DNA from: UBA10646 sp046296295
Lineage (GTDB): Bacteria > Bacteroidota > Bacteroidia > Chitinophagales > Chitinophagaceae
Assembly: GCA_046296295.1 (NCBI GenBank)
Contig: JBKBLG010000006.1
Span: 1 to 64,000 of the forward strand
DNA length: 64,000 bases
Direction: 5' to 3'
A model generated the notes under the pieces. It was given only the letters and a program-made list of their open reading frames with translations, was not told the origin of the DNA and did not search any database. Of the stretch, positions 27,138 through 36,519 are shown one piece after another; positions within the stretch are counted from its first letter, which is position 1, and each line of letters begins with the position of its first letter. A program made the translations under genes and the position numbers.

Positions 27138-27169
27138 AAAGCCCTTGCATTTACCGTAAGGGCTTTTTT
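27138..27169 (+). terminator. peptidase terminator built from a repeat copy
   Basis: AAAGCCCTT (27138-27146) pairs with AAGGGCTTT (27158-27166) and runs into T. The loop and 3' arm are formed by the repeat ATTTACCGTAAGG (27149-27161), so here the repeat is a physical part of a terminator. Confidence 0.85.
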
Positions 27170-27283
27170 AAAACTTGGTATTATGTAGAATTTCAATGCA
27201 AGTATGTATTTAAAGCCGAATACCTTTAATTTGCACCGCACCCACAGGCATGTATTCCAAAAATGCACATGCCAAACTATTTT

Positions 27284-28126
27284 ATGAGAGTAGCTTTTTT
27301 ATTGATAACATATACTAACCCAGAGCAAACGCTCAGGCTTATCAATAAGCTACAACATCCTGATTTTGATTTTTTTATACACCTCGATGCTAAGGTTGAT
27401 TTGCAAACGCATGCAGCTTTTTTTAATATGCCGCAGGTATATTTTATCAAAAATCGGGTAGATGTAAAGTGGGCAGGCTTTTCAACTGTACAAGCTATAC
27501 TCAACGCTCTGGAAGAAATCATTGCAACCAAAAAAGCGTACGATTTTGTACACCTCATGAGCGGGCAAGATTACCCGATTAAAAGCACTCGATTCATCCA
27601 TCGGTTCTTCGAGCAACACAAGGGTAAGGAGTTTGTACATGCACTTCATTTTTATACTGAATGGCTCGAAGCGATTCCTCGTATCGAAGAATATCATCTT
27701 ACCGATTACAACATACCCGGAAAGTATAAGCTACAATGGCTTATGAATAAACTGCTTGGTAAGCGAAAGGCCCCTTTAAACTACGAGTTTTATGGTAAAA
27801 GTATGTTTTGGACATTGTCTTTATCTGCTTGCAAGTACGTGGTAGACCTATTCAACAACAACAAACGTTTCAAACGTTTTGTAAAACTTACTTGGGCACC
27901 CGACGAGTTCATTATACCAACCATTATTATGAACTCGCCTTTTAGGCACAACGCCGTTCGAGAAAATTTACTTTTTGTAGATATGCCCGAAGGCACTAGC
28001 CACCCCAAATGGCTAGGTGTTGAAGATTTTCCCCGACTTCAAAACAGCCCCAAACTATTTGCCCGAAAATTCAAGCTAGAGCAAAACCCCGAAATATTCG
28101 ATATGCTCGATTGGCTAACACGTTAA
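27284..28126 (+). CDS. beta-1,6-N-acetylglucosaminyltransferase-like glycosyltransferase (GT14)
   Basis: A 280-residue protein of the core-2/I-branching (GT14) family found in Bacteroidota. ATG 27284 begins the conserved AFLLITYTNPEQTLRLINKL; the upstream frame to 27263 adds six unconserved residues. Further landmarks: FFIHLDAKVD, KWAGFSTVQAIL, YDFVHLMSGQDYPIKS, FYGKSMFWTLSLSACKYVVDLF, TWAPDEFIIPTIIMNSPF. It is predicted to transfer a sugar, in animals GlcNAc; the bacterial acceptor is unknown. It is soluble, without a signal peptide. It lies between the M36 peptidase and rpoC, an unusual position. Confidence 0.85.
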   Translation: MRVAFLLITYTNPEQTLRLINKLQHPDFDFFIHLDAKVDLQTHAAFFNMPQVYFIKNRVDVKWAGFSTVQAILNALEEIIATKKAYDFVHLMSGQDYPIKSTRFIHRFFEQHKGKEFVHALHFYTEWLEAIPRIEEYHLTDYNIPGKYKLQWLMNKLLGKRKAPLNYEFYGKSMFWTLSLSACKYVVDLFNNNKRFKRFVKLTWAPDEFIIPTIIMNSPFRHNAVRENLLFVDMPEGTSHPKWLGVEDFPRLQNSPKLFARKFKLEQNPEIFDMLDWLTR

Positions 28127-28400
28127 AGGCTAACTTTTACACATTTCGCTGCAAAATCCCCTATTTTTTGTATTGTTTTTCCCTTTACCTTTGCCCTCTT
28201 ATGAAATTTGGGTTCGTGTATCTTTTTCACGCGATTAATGTTCGTTTTCAAAATAACGTTATAAATAGGTAGCTGTACAGCTACAGGCAAGTTGCTTGTA
28301 GCTGCATTGTTATGTATTTACCGCAAGGAAAGTGCTCAAAGCCAATATTCATAGGTGCCTTACGGCAAATGAGTAACGCAAAAAATTGCAATTTTTACAT
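28127..28400 (+). promoter_or_regulatory. rpoC promoter and leader region
   Basis: A 274-bp region. TACCTTTG (28186-28193) followed by CCCTC fits the TAnnTTTG element. A transcript starting near 28200 would have a leader of about 200 nt containing a 16-bp perfect palindrome (GTAGCTGTACAGCTAC, 28269-28284), two inverted repeat copies (28316-28328 and 28358-28370, opposite orientations) and a 23-codon open frame from ATG 28201. It shows rpoC has its own transcription start. Confidence 0.55.
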
Positions 28401-31400
28401 ATGGCCATTAAAAAAGACAACCGTCCTAGAGCCAATTTTTCTCAGATTACTATCGGCTTAGCTAGCCCAGATAGCATCTTAGAACGCAGCTTTGGCGAAG
28501 TGTTAAAGCCCGAAACTATTAATTACCGTACCTACAAACCAGAACGCGATGGTTTGTTTTGCGAACGCATTTTTGGGCCTGTTAAAGATTTTGAATGTGC
28601 CTGCGGCAAGTACAAGCGTATCCGTTACAAGGGTATTGTGTGCGACCGTTGCGGCGTAGAAGTTACTGAAAAGAAGGTGCGCCGTGAGCGTATGGGCCAC
28701 ATTAAATTGGTGGTTCCTATTGTACATATTTGGTACTTCAAGAGCCTTCCTAACAAAATTGGTTATTTGTTGGGTATGAGCAGCAAAAAGCTAGAAAGTA
28801 TCATTTACTACGAGCGTTATGCTGTAATACAGCCGGGTGTAAAAGAGAATTTGAACACAGGTGATTTACTTACCGAAGAAGAATATTTAGATATTATTGA
28901 CGCCTTACCAAGAGAAAATCAGTACCTGCCCGATGATGATCCTCAAAAATTCATCGCTAAAATGGGTGCTGAGGCCGTAAGCGACTTGTTGAGCCGTATC
29001 GATTTAGATGAATTGAGTTATCAGTTACGTAATGCTGCTGCCAACGAAACGAGCCAGCAACGTAAAGCCGATGCTTTGAAGCGCTTAAGCGTTGTAGAAG
29101 CATTCCGCGATGCTAACAGCCGTATCACGAACCGCCCAGAATGGATGGTGATGCAGTATATCCCTGTAATTCCGCCAGAATTACGCCCTCTAGTGCCATT
29201 AGATGGTGGCCGTTTTGCCTCATCTGATTTGAACGACTTATACCGTCGTGTTATCATTCGTAACAACCGTTTAAAGCGCTTGTTAGAAATTAAAGCACCT
29301 GAGGTAATCTTACGTAATGAAAAACGTATGTTACAAGAGGCTATCGATTCATTGTTCGATAACTCTCGTAAGAGCAATGCTGTTAAAGCAGAAGGCGGAC
29401 GTGCTTTAAAATCTTTATCAGACGTACTAAAAGGTAAGCAAGGTCGTTTCCGTCAAAACCTATTAGGTAAGCGTGTCGATTATTCTGGTCGTTCTGTTAT
29501 TGTAGTAGGCCCTGAGTTGAAAATGCATGAGTGCGGCTTACCAAAAGATATGGCTGCTGAATTGTTCAAGCCATTTATCATTCGTAAATTAATTGAAAGA
29601 GGTATCGTTAAAACAGTGAAGAGTGCCAAGAAATTGGTAGATCGTAAAGATGCTGTGATTTGGGATATCTTAGAAAATATATTAAAGGGGCACCCTGTAA
29701 TGTTAAACCGTGCCCCAACCTTACACCGCTTATCTATTCAGGCATTTCAGCCTAAGTTGGTAGAAGGTAAGGCAATTCAATTACACCCTTTGGTTACAGC
29801 GGCTTTCAACGCCGACTTTGATGGAGACCAAATGGCAGTGCATGTTCCTCTAAGCAATGCGGCAATTTTAGAAGCACAGTTGCTTATGTTGAGTGCACAC
29901 AACATTTTAAACCCTCAGAATGGTACGCCAATTACACTTCCTTCACAAGACATGGTGTTGGGCTTGTATTATATTACTAAGGGTAAGAAAACCATGGGCG
30001 ATGAAATAGTAAAAGGCGAAGGAAAAGCTTTTTACAGCATGGAAGAAGTTATCATTGCCTACAATGAAGGTCGGGTAGACTTACATGCACATATTAAGGT
30101 ACGTACCAATGTTCGTGAGAAAAACGGTACGCTCGTTAAAAAACTTATCGAAACAACGGTTGGTCGTGTATTATTCAACCAATATGTTCCAGAAGAAGTA
30201 GGTTTTGTAAATGCCTTATTAACTAAGAAAAGTTTAAGAGAAATTATTGGTGATATCATTAAAATCACCAACGTTCCAAAAACAGCGAAGTTCTTAGATG
30301 ATATCAAGCAACTAGGTTTCCGTATGGCATTCCGTGGTGGTTTATCGTTCAATGTCAACGACTTGATCATCCCAGATATGCGTAACGAATTGTTGGAGCA
30401 AGCCAAACTTGAAGTAGATGAAGTTTGGGAAAACTACAACATGGGTTTAATTACCAATAACGAACGTTATAACCAGGTAATTGATATTTGGAGCCGTGTA
30501 GATACACGTATTACTGAAACCCTTATTCGTGAAATGCAAACCGATAAGCAAGGTTTCAACTCTGTATACATGATGTTGGATTCTGGTGCTCGTGGTTCTA
30601 AGCAACAGGTTAAGCAGTTGGCTGGTATTCGTGGTTTGATGGCTAAGCCCCGTAAGAGTGGTAGTTCTGGTTCTGAAATCATTGAGAACCCAATTCTTTC
30701 TAACTTTAAAGGTGGCCTGAACGTATTAGATTATTTTATCTCAACCCACGGTGCTCGTAAAGGTTTGGCCGATACAGCCCTTAAAACTGCGGATGCTGGT
30801 TACCTAACACGTCGTTTGGTTGATGTTGCTCAAGATGTTGTAATTACAGAGGTAGATTGTGGCACACTTCGTGGTATTGCTACTAGTGCTCTAAAAGACA
30901 ATGAAGATATCATCGAGCCATTACGTGATCGTATTGAAGGTCGAACTTCTTTACATGATGTTCGTAACCCACTTACTGACGAATTAATTGTTGGTGCTGG
31001 CGAAGAAATTACAGTTGATATTGCACGTGCCATTGAAGATGCAGGTGTTGAAACTGTAGAAATCCGTAGCGTACTTACTTGCGAAAGCAAGCGTGGTGTG
31101 TGTGTGAAATGCTATGGTCGCAACCTTGCAACCGGCTACACCGCCCAAGAAGGTGATGCAGTAGGTATTATTGCAGCACAATCTATCGGTGAGCCTGGTA
31201 CACAGCTTACACTTCGTACCTTCCACGTGGGTGGTATTGCAGGTAGCAGCTCTGTTGAAAGCTCATTGTATGCGAAATTCGATGGTACATTACAGTTCGA
31301 CGGATTACGTACCGTAACAGCTCTAAACAACGAAGGCGATAAAGTACAAATTGTAATTGGTCGTACAGGTGAAATTCGTAACATGGATGTTAAGAATGAT

Positions 31401-32690
31401 CGCCTATTAAATGTAATGAACATCCCATACGGTAGTACACTATTGGTTAAAGATGGTCAGGAAGTCAAGAAAGGTGATACAATCTGTTCATGGGATCCAT
31501 TCAACAATGTATTAATTGCTGAAATAGATGGTCAAGTACGCTTAGAGAATGTACTAGAAGGTGTTACTTACCGTGAAGAAGCCGATGAACAAACAGGCCA
31601 CCGCGACAAGGTTGTTATCGAAACAAAAGATAAAACCAAGATACCAAGCATGGTTATCGAGGGCAGTAAAGAAGTTAAAAACTACAACCTGCCTGTTGGG
31701 AGCCGCTTAATGGTAGATGAAGGTGATACTGTTAAAGCTGGGCAAGTATTGGTGAAGATCCCTCGTACAATGCGTAAGAGTGGCGATATTACCGGTGGTT
31801 TGCCTCGTGTAACTGAACTGTTCGAGGCTCGCAACCCAAGTAATCCTGCTGTAGTTTGTGAAATTGATGGTGTAGTTGCTTTTGGTAATGTGAAGCGTGG
31901 TAACCGTGAAATCATTGTTGAAGCTAAAGATGGTGTTGTTAAGAAGTACTTGGTACCATTAACACGTCAGATTCTTGTGCAAGATGGCGACTTCGTGAAA
32001 GCAGGTACAGCATTATCAGATGGTCAGATTGCTCCGGCCGATATTCTCGCTATCAAAGGACCGTTTGCAGTACAAGAGTATGTAGTGAACGAAATTCAAG
32101 AAGTATACCGCTTACAAGGTGTAAAAATCAACGATAAGCACATTGAAGTAATTGTGCGACAGATGATGAAGAAAGTTGAAATCGTTGATGCTGGTGATAC
32201 CAAGTTCTTAGAAGAAGATTTAGAAGATCGTTTCGACTTTAACGAAGAGAACGATAGAATCTTCGATAAAAAGGTAGTTACCGATCCTGGGGATAGCACT
32301 CGTATGAAGTCTGGCCAAATTGTAACCTTGCGTGAACTACGTGAAGAGAATTCTATCTTACGCCGTGCAGATAAGAAGTTGGTAGAGGTTCGTGATGCAC
32401 GCCCTGCCACTGCAACGCCGGTGTTACTAGGTATAACCAAAGCTTCACTAGGGGTACAAAGCTGGATTTCGGCCGCTTCGTTCCAAGAAACTACGAAAGT
32501 ATTAAGCACAGCTGCTATTAACGGTAAAACCGATTTAATGACTGGCTTAAAAGAAAACGTAATTACTGGCCACCTCATCCCTGCTGGTACAGGTTTGAAG
32601 AAGTACGAATCACTACTTGTTGGTAGCAAAGAAGAATATGAACTACTTGCTACTACCAGAGAAGCAATGAGCTTTGATGACGATGAATAG
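28401..32690 (+). CDS. rpoC: DNA-directed RNA polymerase subunit beta'
   Basis: A complete 1429-residue beta' subunit. ATG 28401 (MAIKKDNRPRANFSQI) is chosen over a TTG 15 bp upstream. Landmarks: N-terminal zinc finger CACGKYKRIRYKGIVCDRCGVEV, the rudder/lid region, GKRVDYSGRSVIVVGP, the catalytic NADFDGDQMAVH (near residue 470; three Asp for Mg), bridge-helix/trigger-loop region (GARGSKQQVKQLAGIRGLM..ISTHGARKGLADTALKTADAGYLTRRLVDVAQDV), second zinc site CESKRGVCVKCYGRNLA, and a C terminus ending in acidic residues. Length is typical of Bacteroidota. It is separated from rpoB by two unrelated genes. Confidence 0.98.
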   Translation: MAIKKDNRPRANFSQITIGLASPDSILERSFGEVLKPETINYRTYKPERDGLFCERIFGPVKDFECACGKYKRIRYKGIVCDRCGVEVTEKKVRRERMGHIKLVVPIVHIWYFKSLPNKIGYLLGMSSKKLESIIYYERYAVIQPGVKENLNTGDLLTEEEYLDIIDALPRENQYLPDDDPQKFIAKMGAEAVSDLLSRIDLDELSYQLRNAAANETSQQRKADALKRLSVVEAFRDANSRITNRPEWMVMQYIPVIPPELRPLVPLDGGRFASSDLNDLYRRVIIRNNRLKRLLEIKAPEVILRNEKRMLQEAIDSLFDNSRKSNAVKAEGGRALKSLSDVLKGKQGRFRQNLLGKRVDYSGRSVIVVGPELKMHECGLPKDMAAELFKPFIIRKLIERGIVKTVKSAKKLVDRKDAVIWDILENILKGHPVMLNRAPTLHRLSIQAFQPKLVEGKAIQLHPLVTAAFNADFDGDQMAVHVPLSNAAILEAQLLMLSAHNILNPQNGTPITLPSQDMVLGLYYITKGKKTMGDEIVKGEGKAFYSMEEVIIAYNEGRVDLHAHIKVRTNVREKNGTLVKKLIETTVGRVLFNQYVPEEVGFVNALLTKKSLREIIGDIIKITNVPKTAKFLDDIKQLGFRMAFRGGLSFNVNDLIIPDMRNELLEQAKLEVDEVWENYNMGLITNNERYNQVIDIWSRVDTRITETLIREMQTDKQGFNSVYMMLDSGARGSKQQVKQLAGIRGLMAKPRKSGSSGSEIIENPILSNFKGGLNVLDYFISTHGARKGLADTALKTADAGYLTRRLVDVAQDVVITEVDCGTLRGIATSALKDNEDIIEPLRDRIEGRTSLHDVRNPLTDELIVGAGEEITVDIARAIEDAGVETVEIRSVLTCESKRGVCVKCYGRNLATGYTAQEGDAVGIIAAQSIGEPGTQLTLRTFHVGGIAGSSSVESSLYAKFDGTLQFDGLRTVTALNNEGDKVQIVIGRTGEIRNMDVKNDRLLNVMNIPYGSTLLVKDGQEVKKGDTICSWDPFNNVLIAEIDGQVRLENVLEGVTYREEADEQTGHRDKVVIETKDKTKIPSMVIEGSKEVKNYNLPVGSRLMVDEGDTVKAGQVLVKIPRTMRKSGDITGGLPRVTELFEARNPSNPAVVCEIDGVVAFGNVKRGNREIIVEAKDGVVKKYLVPLTRQILVQDGDFVKAGTALSDGQIAPADILAIKGPFAVQEYVVNEIQEVYRLQGVKINDKHIEVIVRQMMKKVEIVDAGDTKFLEEDLEDRFDFNEENDRIFDKKVVTDPGDSTRMKSGQIVTLRELREENSILRRADKKLVEVRDARPATATPVLLGITKASLGVQSWISAASFQETTKVLSTAAINGKTDLMTGLKENVITGHLIPAGTGLKKYESLLVGSKEEYELLATTREAMSFDDDE

Positions 32691-32733
32691 TAAGTGATAT
32701 TATACCATACATTTACCGTAAGGTGAAACTTAT

Positions 32734-32761
32734 AAGGGTGCCATATATTGGCACCCTTTCT
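32734..32761 (+). terminator. rpoC terminator
   Basis: AAGGGTGCC (32734-32742) pairs with GGCACCCTT (32750-32758) across a 7-nt AT loop; a modest T-rich tail follows. A repeat copy (32711-32723) lies between the rpoC stop and this stem. Confidence 0.75.
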
Positions 32762-32859
32762 GTTGCTGCTACTTGCGTAAATGATCTACAAATATTTGAT
32801 ACCTACATTAACATCGCTTTTGCCGCTTTTCCCCTTAATTTGCCAATCAAACAAAAAGC

Positions 32860-33459
32860 ATGAAGCAAATTTCTACGATTGTTCAAGTAATACTTGCAGT
32901 AGCAGTAGCAGTATTATTCTATTTACACTTTAGTAATAAGCCTAATACAACAGTAGTAACTAGAAATGCAGATGGAATAACATCGTTAGCTAATAATAAA
33001 ATTGCTTACTTCGAGCTTGATAGTCTCGAAAATCAATACACCTATTTTAAAGAAACACGTAATTACTTACGTAGAAAAGACGATGAATTTAGCCGTCGTT
33101 TAAATAGCATCAAATTGCAATATGAAAATAAGTTGAAAGAAGCTAATGCGAAAGGCCCTAGTATGACACAGGCCGAGCAAACAGCCTTTCAGCAAGAGCT
33201 GATGCGTATACAAGAAAATTACCGACAAACAGAACAAGAAGGCACTCAAGAAATGCAAGCACTTAGCCTACAAAAAATGCAGGAAGTGAAAAAAACAATT
33301 CAAGATTTTTTGAAAACATACTGCGAAGGCAAGGGCTATGCTTACGTATTTGCCAGTAGCGAAAACGATTATTTATATTACAAAGATTCTGCACAAAACA
33401 TCACAAACGATTTAATTGCAGCACTCAACAAGCAGTATAAAGAAAAGCAAAACAAATAA
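32860..33459 (+). CDS. OmpH/Skp-like periplasmic chaperone family protein
   Basis: A 199-residue protein with an N-terminal signal anchor (about residues 7-25), IAYFELDSLENQYTYFKETRNYL, a long Gln/Glu/Lys-rich coiled coil (about 70-150) and a C-terminal GKGYAYVFASSENDYLYY strand, the layout of the OmpH/Skp family (tentacle-shaped periplasmic holdases for outer-membrane proteins). In Bacteroidota several paralogues are usual, often near bamA; here it stands alone between rpoC and a permease, with terminators on both sides. The hydrophobic N terminus lacks an obvious cleavage site, so it may remain membrane-tethered. Confidence 0.8.
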   Translation: MKQISTIVQVILAVAVAVLFYLHFSNKPNTTVVTRNADGITSLANNKIAYFELDSLENQYTYFKETRNYLRRKDDEFSRRLNSIKLQYENKLKEANAKGPSMTQAEQTAFQQELMRIQENYRQTEQEGTQEMQALSLQKMQEVKKTIQDFLKTYCEGKGYAYVFASSENDYLYYKDSAQNITNDLIAALNKQYKEKQNK

Positions 33460-33464
33460 CCTTG

Positions 33465-33492
33465 AAAACCCGTTCGGAAAGAACGGGTTTTT
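33465..33492 (+). terminator. terminator after the OmpH-like gene
   Basis: AAAACCCGTTC (33465-33475), loop GGAAA, GAACGGGTTTT (33481-33491) plus T. It is a strong canonical stem, followed 12 bp later by a 12-of-13 repeat copy (33504). Confidence 0.9.
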
Positions 33493-33587
33493 GTTGGAAC
33501 CTACCTTACGGTAAAAGGCTGTAGCATACACCAAAAATTATCTTTACAACAGCTTATATTTAGCACACATATACCAAAACTGTTTTT

Positions 33588-35015
33588 ATGAACGATACGC
33601 CATCGGGTACCTTTAAACCATCCTTGGGCCTTGTTGATGCTACTATGATTGTTGCCGGTAGTATGATTGGGTCGGGTATCTTTATCGTAAGTGCCGATAT
33701 GCTTAAAGATGTAGGTAGTAGTGGCTGGCTTATTGTAGCATGGTTGCTTACAGGCTTTATGACAATGACCGCAGCTCTCAGTTATGGAGAGTTATCAAGT
33801 ATGTTTCCTAAAGCTGGCGGGCAATATGTATACCTTAAAGAAGCTTACAATCCACTTATAGGTTTTTTATATGGGTGGAGTTTTTTTGCTGTTATTCAAA
33901 CAGGTACCATTGCAGCTGTTGGTGTAGCTTTTAGCAAGTTCACAGCTTATTTGATACCTGCCGTGAGTGAAAAAAACATCCTATTTAGCATTGGTAGTTT
34001 AAGTATTTCTGCAGCGCAGTTGGTAAGTATTGCAACTATTCTACTACTTACATATACCAACACTAAAGGGGTGCAGGGTGCTAAGTTTATTCAGAATTTT
34101 TTTACAGGCACTAAACTGCTTGCACTATTTGGGTTAATCATCGCAGGCTTTCTAGCATTTAATCTTGAAGTGTGGCAAGCCAATTGGCAAGATGCTTTTA
34201 TAATGAAGCAGCATAGTTCACGCCAAGGTAGCGATGCTAACCTATGGAACAATTTAAATGGTGTACTAATGTTTGGTGCACTCGCAAGCGCTATGGTAGG
34301 TTCTATTTTTAGTAGCGATGCCTGGAACAATATTACATTTATTGCAGGTGAGGTTAAAAATCCGCAACGCAATATTGGGCTTAGCTTATTTTTTGGAACA
34401 CTTATAGTTACAATCATTTACGTAAGTTGTAATCTCATGTATTTGAGTGTGTTACCTCTAAATGATATTGCTTTTGCTCCAGAAAACAGAGTTGCGGTAA
34501 GTGCCGCTAAAACCATTTTTGGAAGTATCGGTACTTATATTATTGCCGTACTAATTATGATTAGCACATTTGGGTGTAATAACGGGTTGATTTTAGCTGG
34601 AGCAAGGGTTTATTACACTATGGCAAAAGATGGGCTATTTTTCAAACAAACGGCACAACTCAACAAAAATAATGTTCCTGCTTATGCTTTATGGATACAA
34701 GCAATTGTAGCAAGTTTGCTTTGCTTAAGCGGCAAATACGGCGATTTGCTCGATTATGTAAGCTTTGTAGTAATGCTTTTCTACATATTAACCATTGCCG
34801 GCATTTTTATCTTGCGTAATCAAAGACCTAATGCCGAAAGGCCCTACAAAGCTGTTGGTTACCCTTTGCTGCCATTGATTTACATTGTTATGGCGGCAAC
34901 ATTTTGTATATCATTAATTGTATTCAAGCCAACATATACTTGGCCGGGTTTAATTTTGGTGCTGCTCGGCGTACCAGTGTACTATATTGCCGTAGCCAAT
35001 AAAAAGAAATCATAG
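33588..35015 (+). CDS. APC family amino acid permease
   Basis: A 475-residue inner-membrane transporter with about 12 hydrophobic helices. The first helix carries the APC hallmark GSMIGSGIFIVSADML, and SYGELSSMFPKAGGQYVYLKEAYNPLIGFLYGW follows, as in amino acid antiporters and cationic or serine/threonine transporters. The substrate is not determinable. Its stop (TAG) overlaps the GTG of the kinase gene by one base, so the two are co-transcribed. An exact ATTTACGTAAGT motif falls within the codons IYVS (34416). Confidence 0.88.
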   Translation: MNDTPSGTFKPSLGLVDATMIVAGSMIGSGIFIVSADMLKDVGSSGWLIVAWLLTGFMTMTAALSYGELSSMFPKAGGQYVYLKEAYNPLIGFLYGWSFFAVIQTGTIAAVGVAFSKFTAYLIPAVSEKNILFSIGSLSISAAQLVSIATILLLTYTNTKGVQGAKFIQNFFTGTKLLALFGLIIAGFLAFNLEVWQANWQDAFIMKQHSSRQGSDANLWNNLNGVLMFGALASAMVGSIFSSDAWNNITFIAGEVKNPQRNIGLSLFFGTLIVTIIYVSCNLMYLSVLPLNDIAFAPENRVAVSAAKTIFGSIGTYIIAVLIMISTFGCNNGLILAGARVYYTMAKDGLFFKQTAQLNKNNVPAYALWIQAIVASLLCLSGKYGDLLDYVSFVVMLFYILTIAGIFILRNQRPNAERPYKAVGYPLLPLIYIVMAATFCISLIVFKPTYTWPGLILVLLGVPVYYIAVANKKKS

Positions 35016-36016
35016 TGAATAGTACAGATTTTAATCAACTTTTTGCATCGTTAAATCAACTAAAGGTTGCAGTTGTTGGCGATGTAATGCTCGATACATA
35101 CTTGTGGGGTGGTGTTGAACGTATATCGCCAGAAGCACCAGTACCGGTAGTTACCTTACGTAAAAAAGAACATCGAATTGGCGGTGCAGGTAACGTGGCA
35201 TTGAATACAGTAGCACTAGGTGCCGAAACAACATTATTTAGTGTTATTGGTAACGACGATGATGCCGAAGTACTTATGGGCTTACTACAAAAAGAGAACA
35301 TCGACACCAAGTATATTGTTAAGAGTGAGCATCGTATTACTACCAATAAAACCCGTATTATCAGTCGCAATCAGCAAATGATGCGCTTAGATAGCGAAGT
35401 AACCAACGATATTGATACCGACGATGAACAGCAGTTATTGCAAAGTTTCACAGCTTATGTACAACGCTATCAACCAGCCGTGGTAATATTTGAAGATTAT
35501 AACAAAGGCGTACTCACACCACGTTGTATTGCTCAAATGATTGCTATTTGTAAGGAACAACGGATTATAACCACAGTAGACCCTAAGCGTAAAAACTTCT
35601 TTGCTTTCAAAGGCGTAGATATTTTCAAGCCCAACCTAAAAGAAGTAAGCGACAGCTTAAACCTGATTAGTAACGATGTTTCAGAGCAGACCTTACGGCA
35701 AATTCACGAAGCATTATATCAACAGTTACAACATAAAATATCCCTTATAACACTAAGCGAAAAAGGTGTGTTTTTTCAAAAAGGTAATGCCAGTAAAATA
35801 GTAACAGCTCATTTGCGTAATATAGCCGATGTAAGCGGTGCCGGAGATACTGTAATTGCTACAGCAAGCCTTATTTATGCCGCCACAGGCAATATTAATA
35901 TTGCCGGAAATGTAGCAAATATAGCCGGCGGACTTGTATGCGAAGAGGTAGGTACGGCTGCAATTGATAAACAAAAACTTATAAGAGAATGTGAGTTACT
36001 CTTGAAAAACTTATAA
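35015..36016 (+). CDS. rfaE1: D-glycero-beta-D-manno-heptose-7-phosphate kinase (PfkB family)
   Basis: A 333-residue ribokinase-fold enzyme. Evidence: VAVVGDVMLDTYLWGGVERISPEAPVPVV at the N terminus (the PEAPVPV signature of RfaE/HldE kinases), RIGGAGNVALNTVALGA, FEDYNKGVLTPRCIAQM, VDPKRKNFFAFKGVDIFKPNLKE, and the catalytic ADVSGAGDTVIA near the C terminus. It would phosphorylate heptose 7-phosphate at C1 in ADP-heptose synthesis for LPS. It lacks the C-terminal cytidylyltransferase domain of fused HldE, so this is the kinase-only form. It starts with GTG (a one-base overlap with the permease stop). Two repeat copies: 35691 (coding) and 36022 (just after the stop). Confidence 0.9.
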   Translation: MNSTDFNQLFASLNQLKVAVVGDVMLDTYLWGGVERISPEAPVPVVTLRKKEHRIGGAGNVALNTVALGAETTLFSVIGNDDDAEVLMGLLQKENIDTKYIVKSEHRITTNKTRIISRNQQMMRLDSEVTNDIDTDDEQQLLQSFTAYVQRYQPAVVIFEDYNKGVLTPRCIAQMIAICKEQRIITTVDPKRKNFFAFKGVDIFKPNLKEVSDSLNLISNDVSEQTLRQIHEALYQQLQHKISLITLSEKGVFFQKGNASKIVTAHLRNIADVSGAGDTVIATASLIYAATGNINIAGNVANIAGGLVCEEVGTAAIDKQKLIRECELLLKNL

Positions 36017-36112
36017 GTACACCTTACGGTAAATGCGATACCGCATACCCCAAAAACTTATGTGCTTCTTTATACCAAATGATTTAATTTTATTTCGTTA
36101 CATCCTGCAACC

Positions 36113-36508
36113 ATGGAATATAAACTGCTTATTGTTGATGATAGTATGCTTGATCGTAAGTTAATGCGCCAGCAAGTAGATACTACCAAATTTGAAGTAT
36201 TTGAATTTGAAGATGGTGCAAAAGCACTCGATTGGTTAGAGCATCAATCAAAGGCTACAAAAGCAGTCGTATTACTCGATTTAAACATGCCGGTAATGGA
36301 TGGCTTTACCGTGGTTGAAAAATGGCGGCATTCTAAATTACTTCATCCCCACGTAAAAGCCGAAATTATTATTGTATCGTCTGCCTTACACGATAAGGTA
36401 GTAGAGCGTGGTATAGAAACTGATATTGTAGCCTTTGTGGGCAAGCCCTTAACAGAGGCCAATTTTAATCATGTATTAGAACATGCACTGCAAAATTTGA
36501 ATAAGTAA
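36113..36508 (+). CDS. single-domain response regulator
   Basis: A 131-residue CheY-like receiver with no output domain. Acidic pair DD near residue 9-10 (LLIVDDSMLDRKLM), phospho-acceptor Asp about 56 in VVLLDLNMPVMDGF, and the switch Ser/Lys region VSSALHDKV..FVGKPL. It probably relays phosphate or binds a partner kinase. No kinase is adjacent; the nearest are the hybrid kinases about 10 kb downstream. A candidate structured RNA follows. Confidence 0.88.
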   Translation: MEYKLLIVDDSMLDRKLMRQQVDTTKFEVFEFEDGAKALDWLEHQSKATKAVVLLDLNMPVMDGFTVVEKWRHSKLLHPHVKAEIIIVSSALHDKVVERGIETDIVAFVGKPLTEANFNHVLEHALQNLNK

Positions 36509-36519
36509 TCATTCATTGC

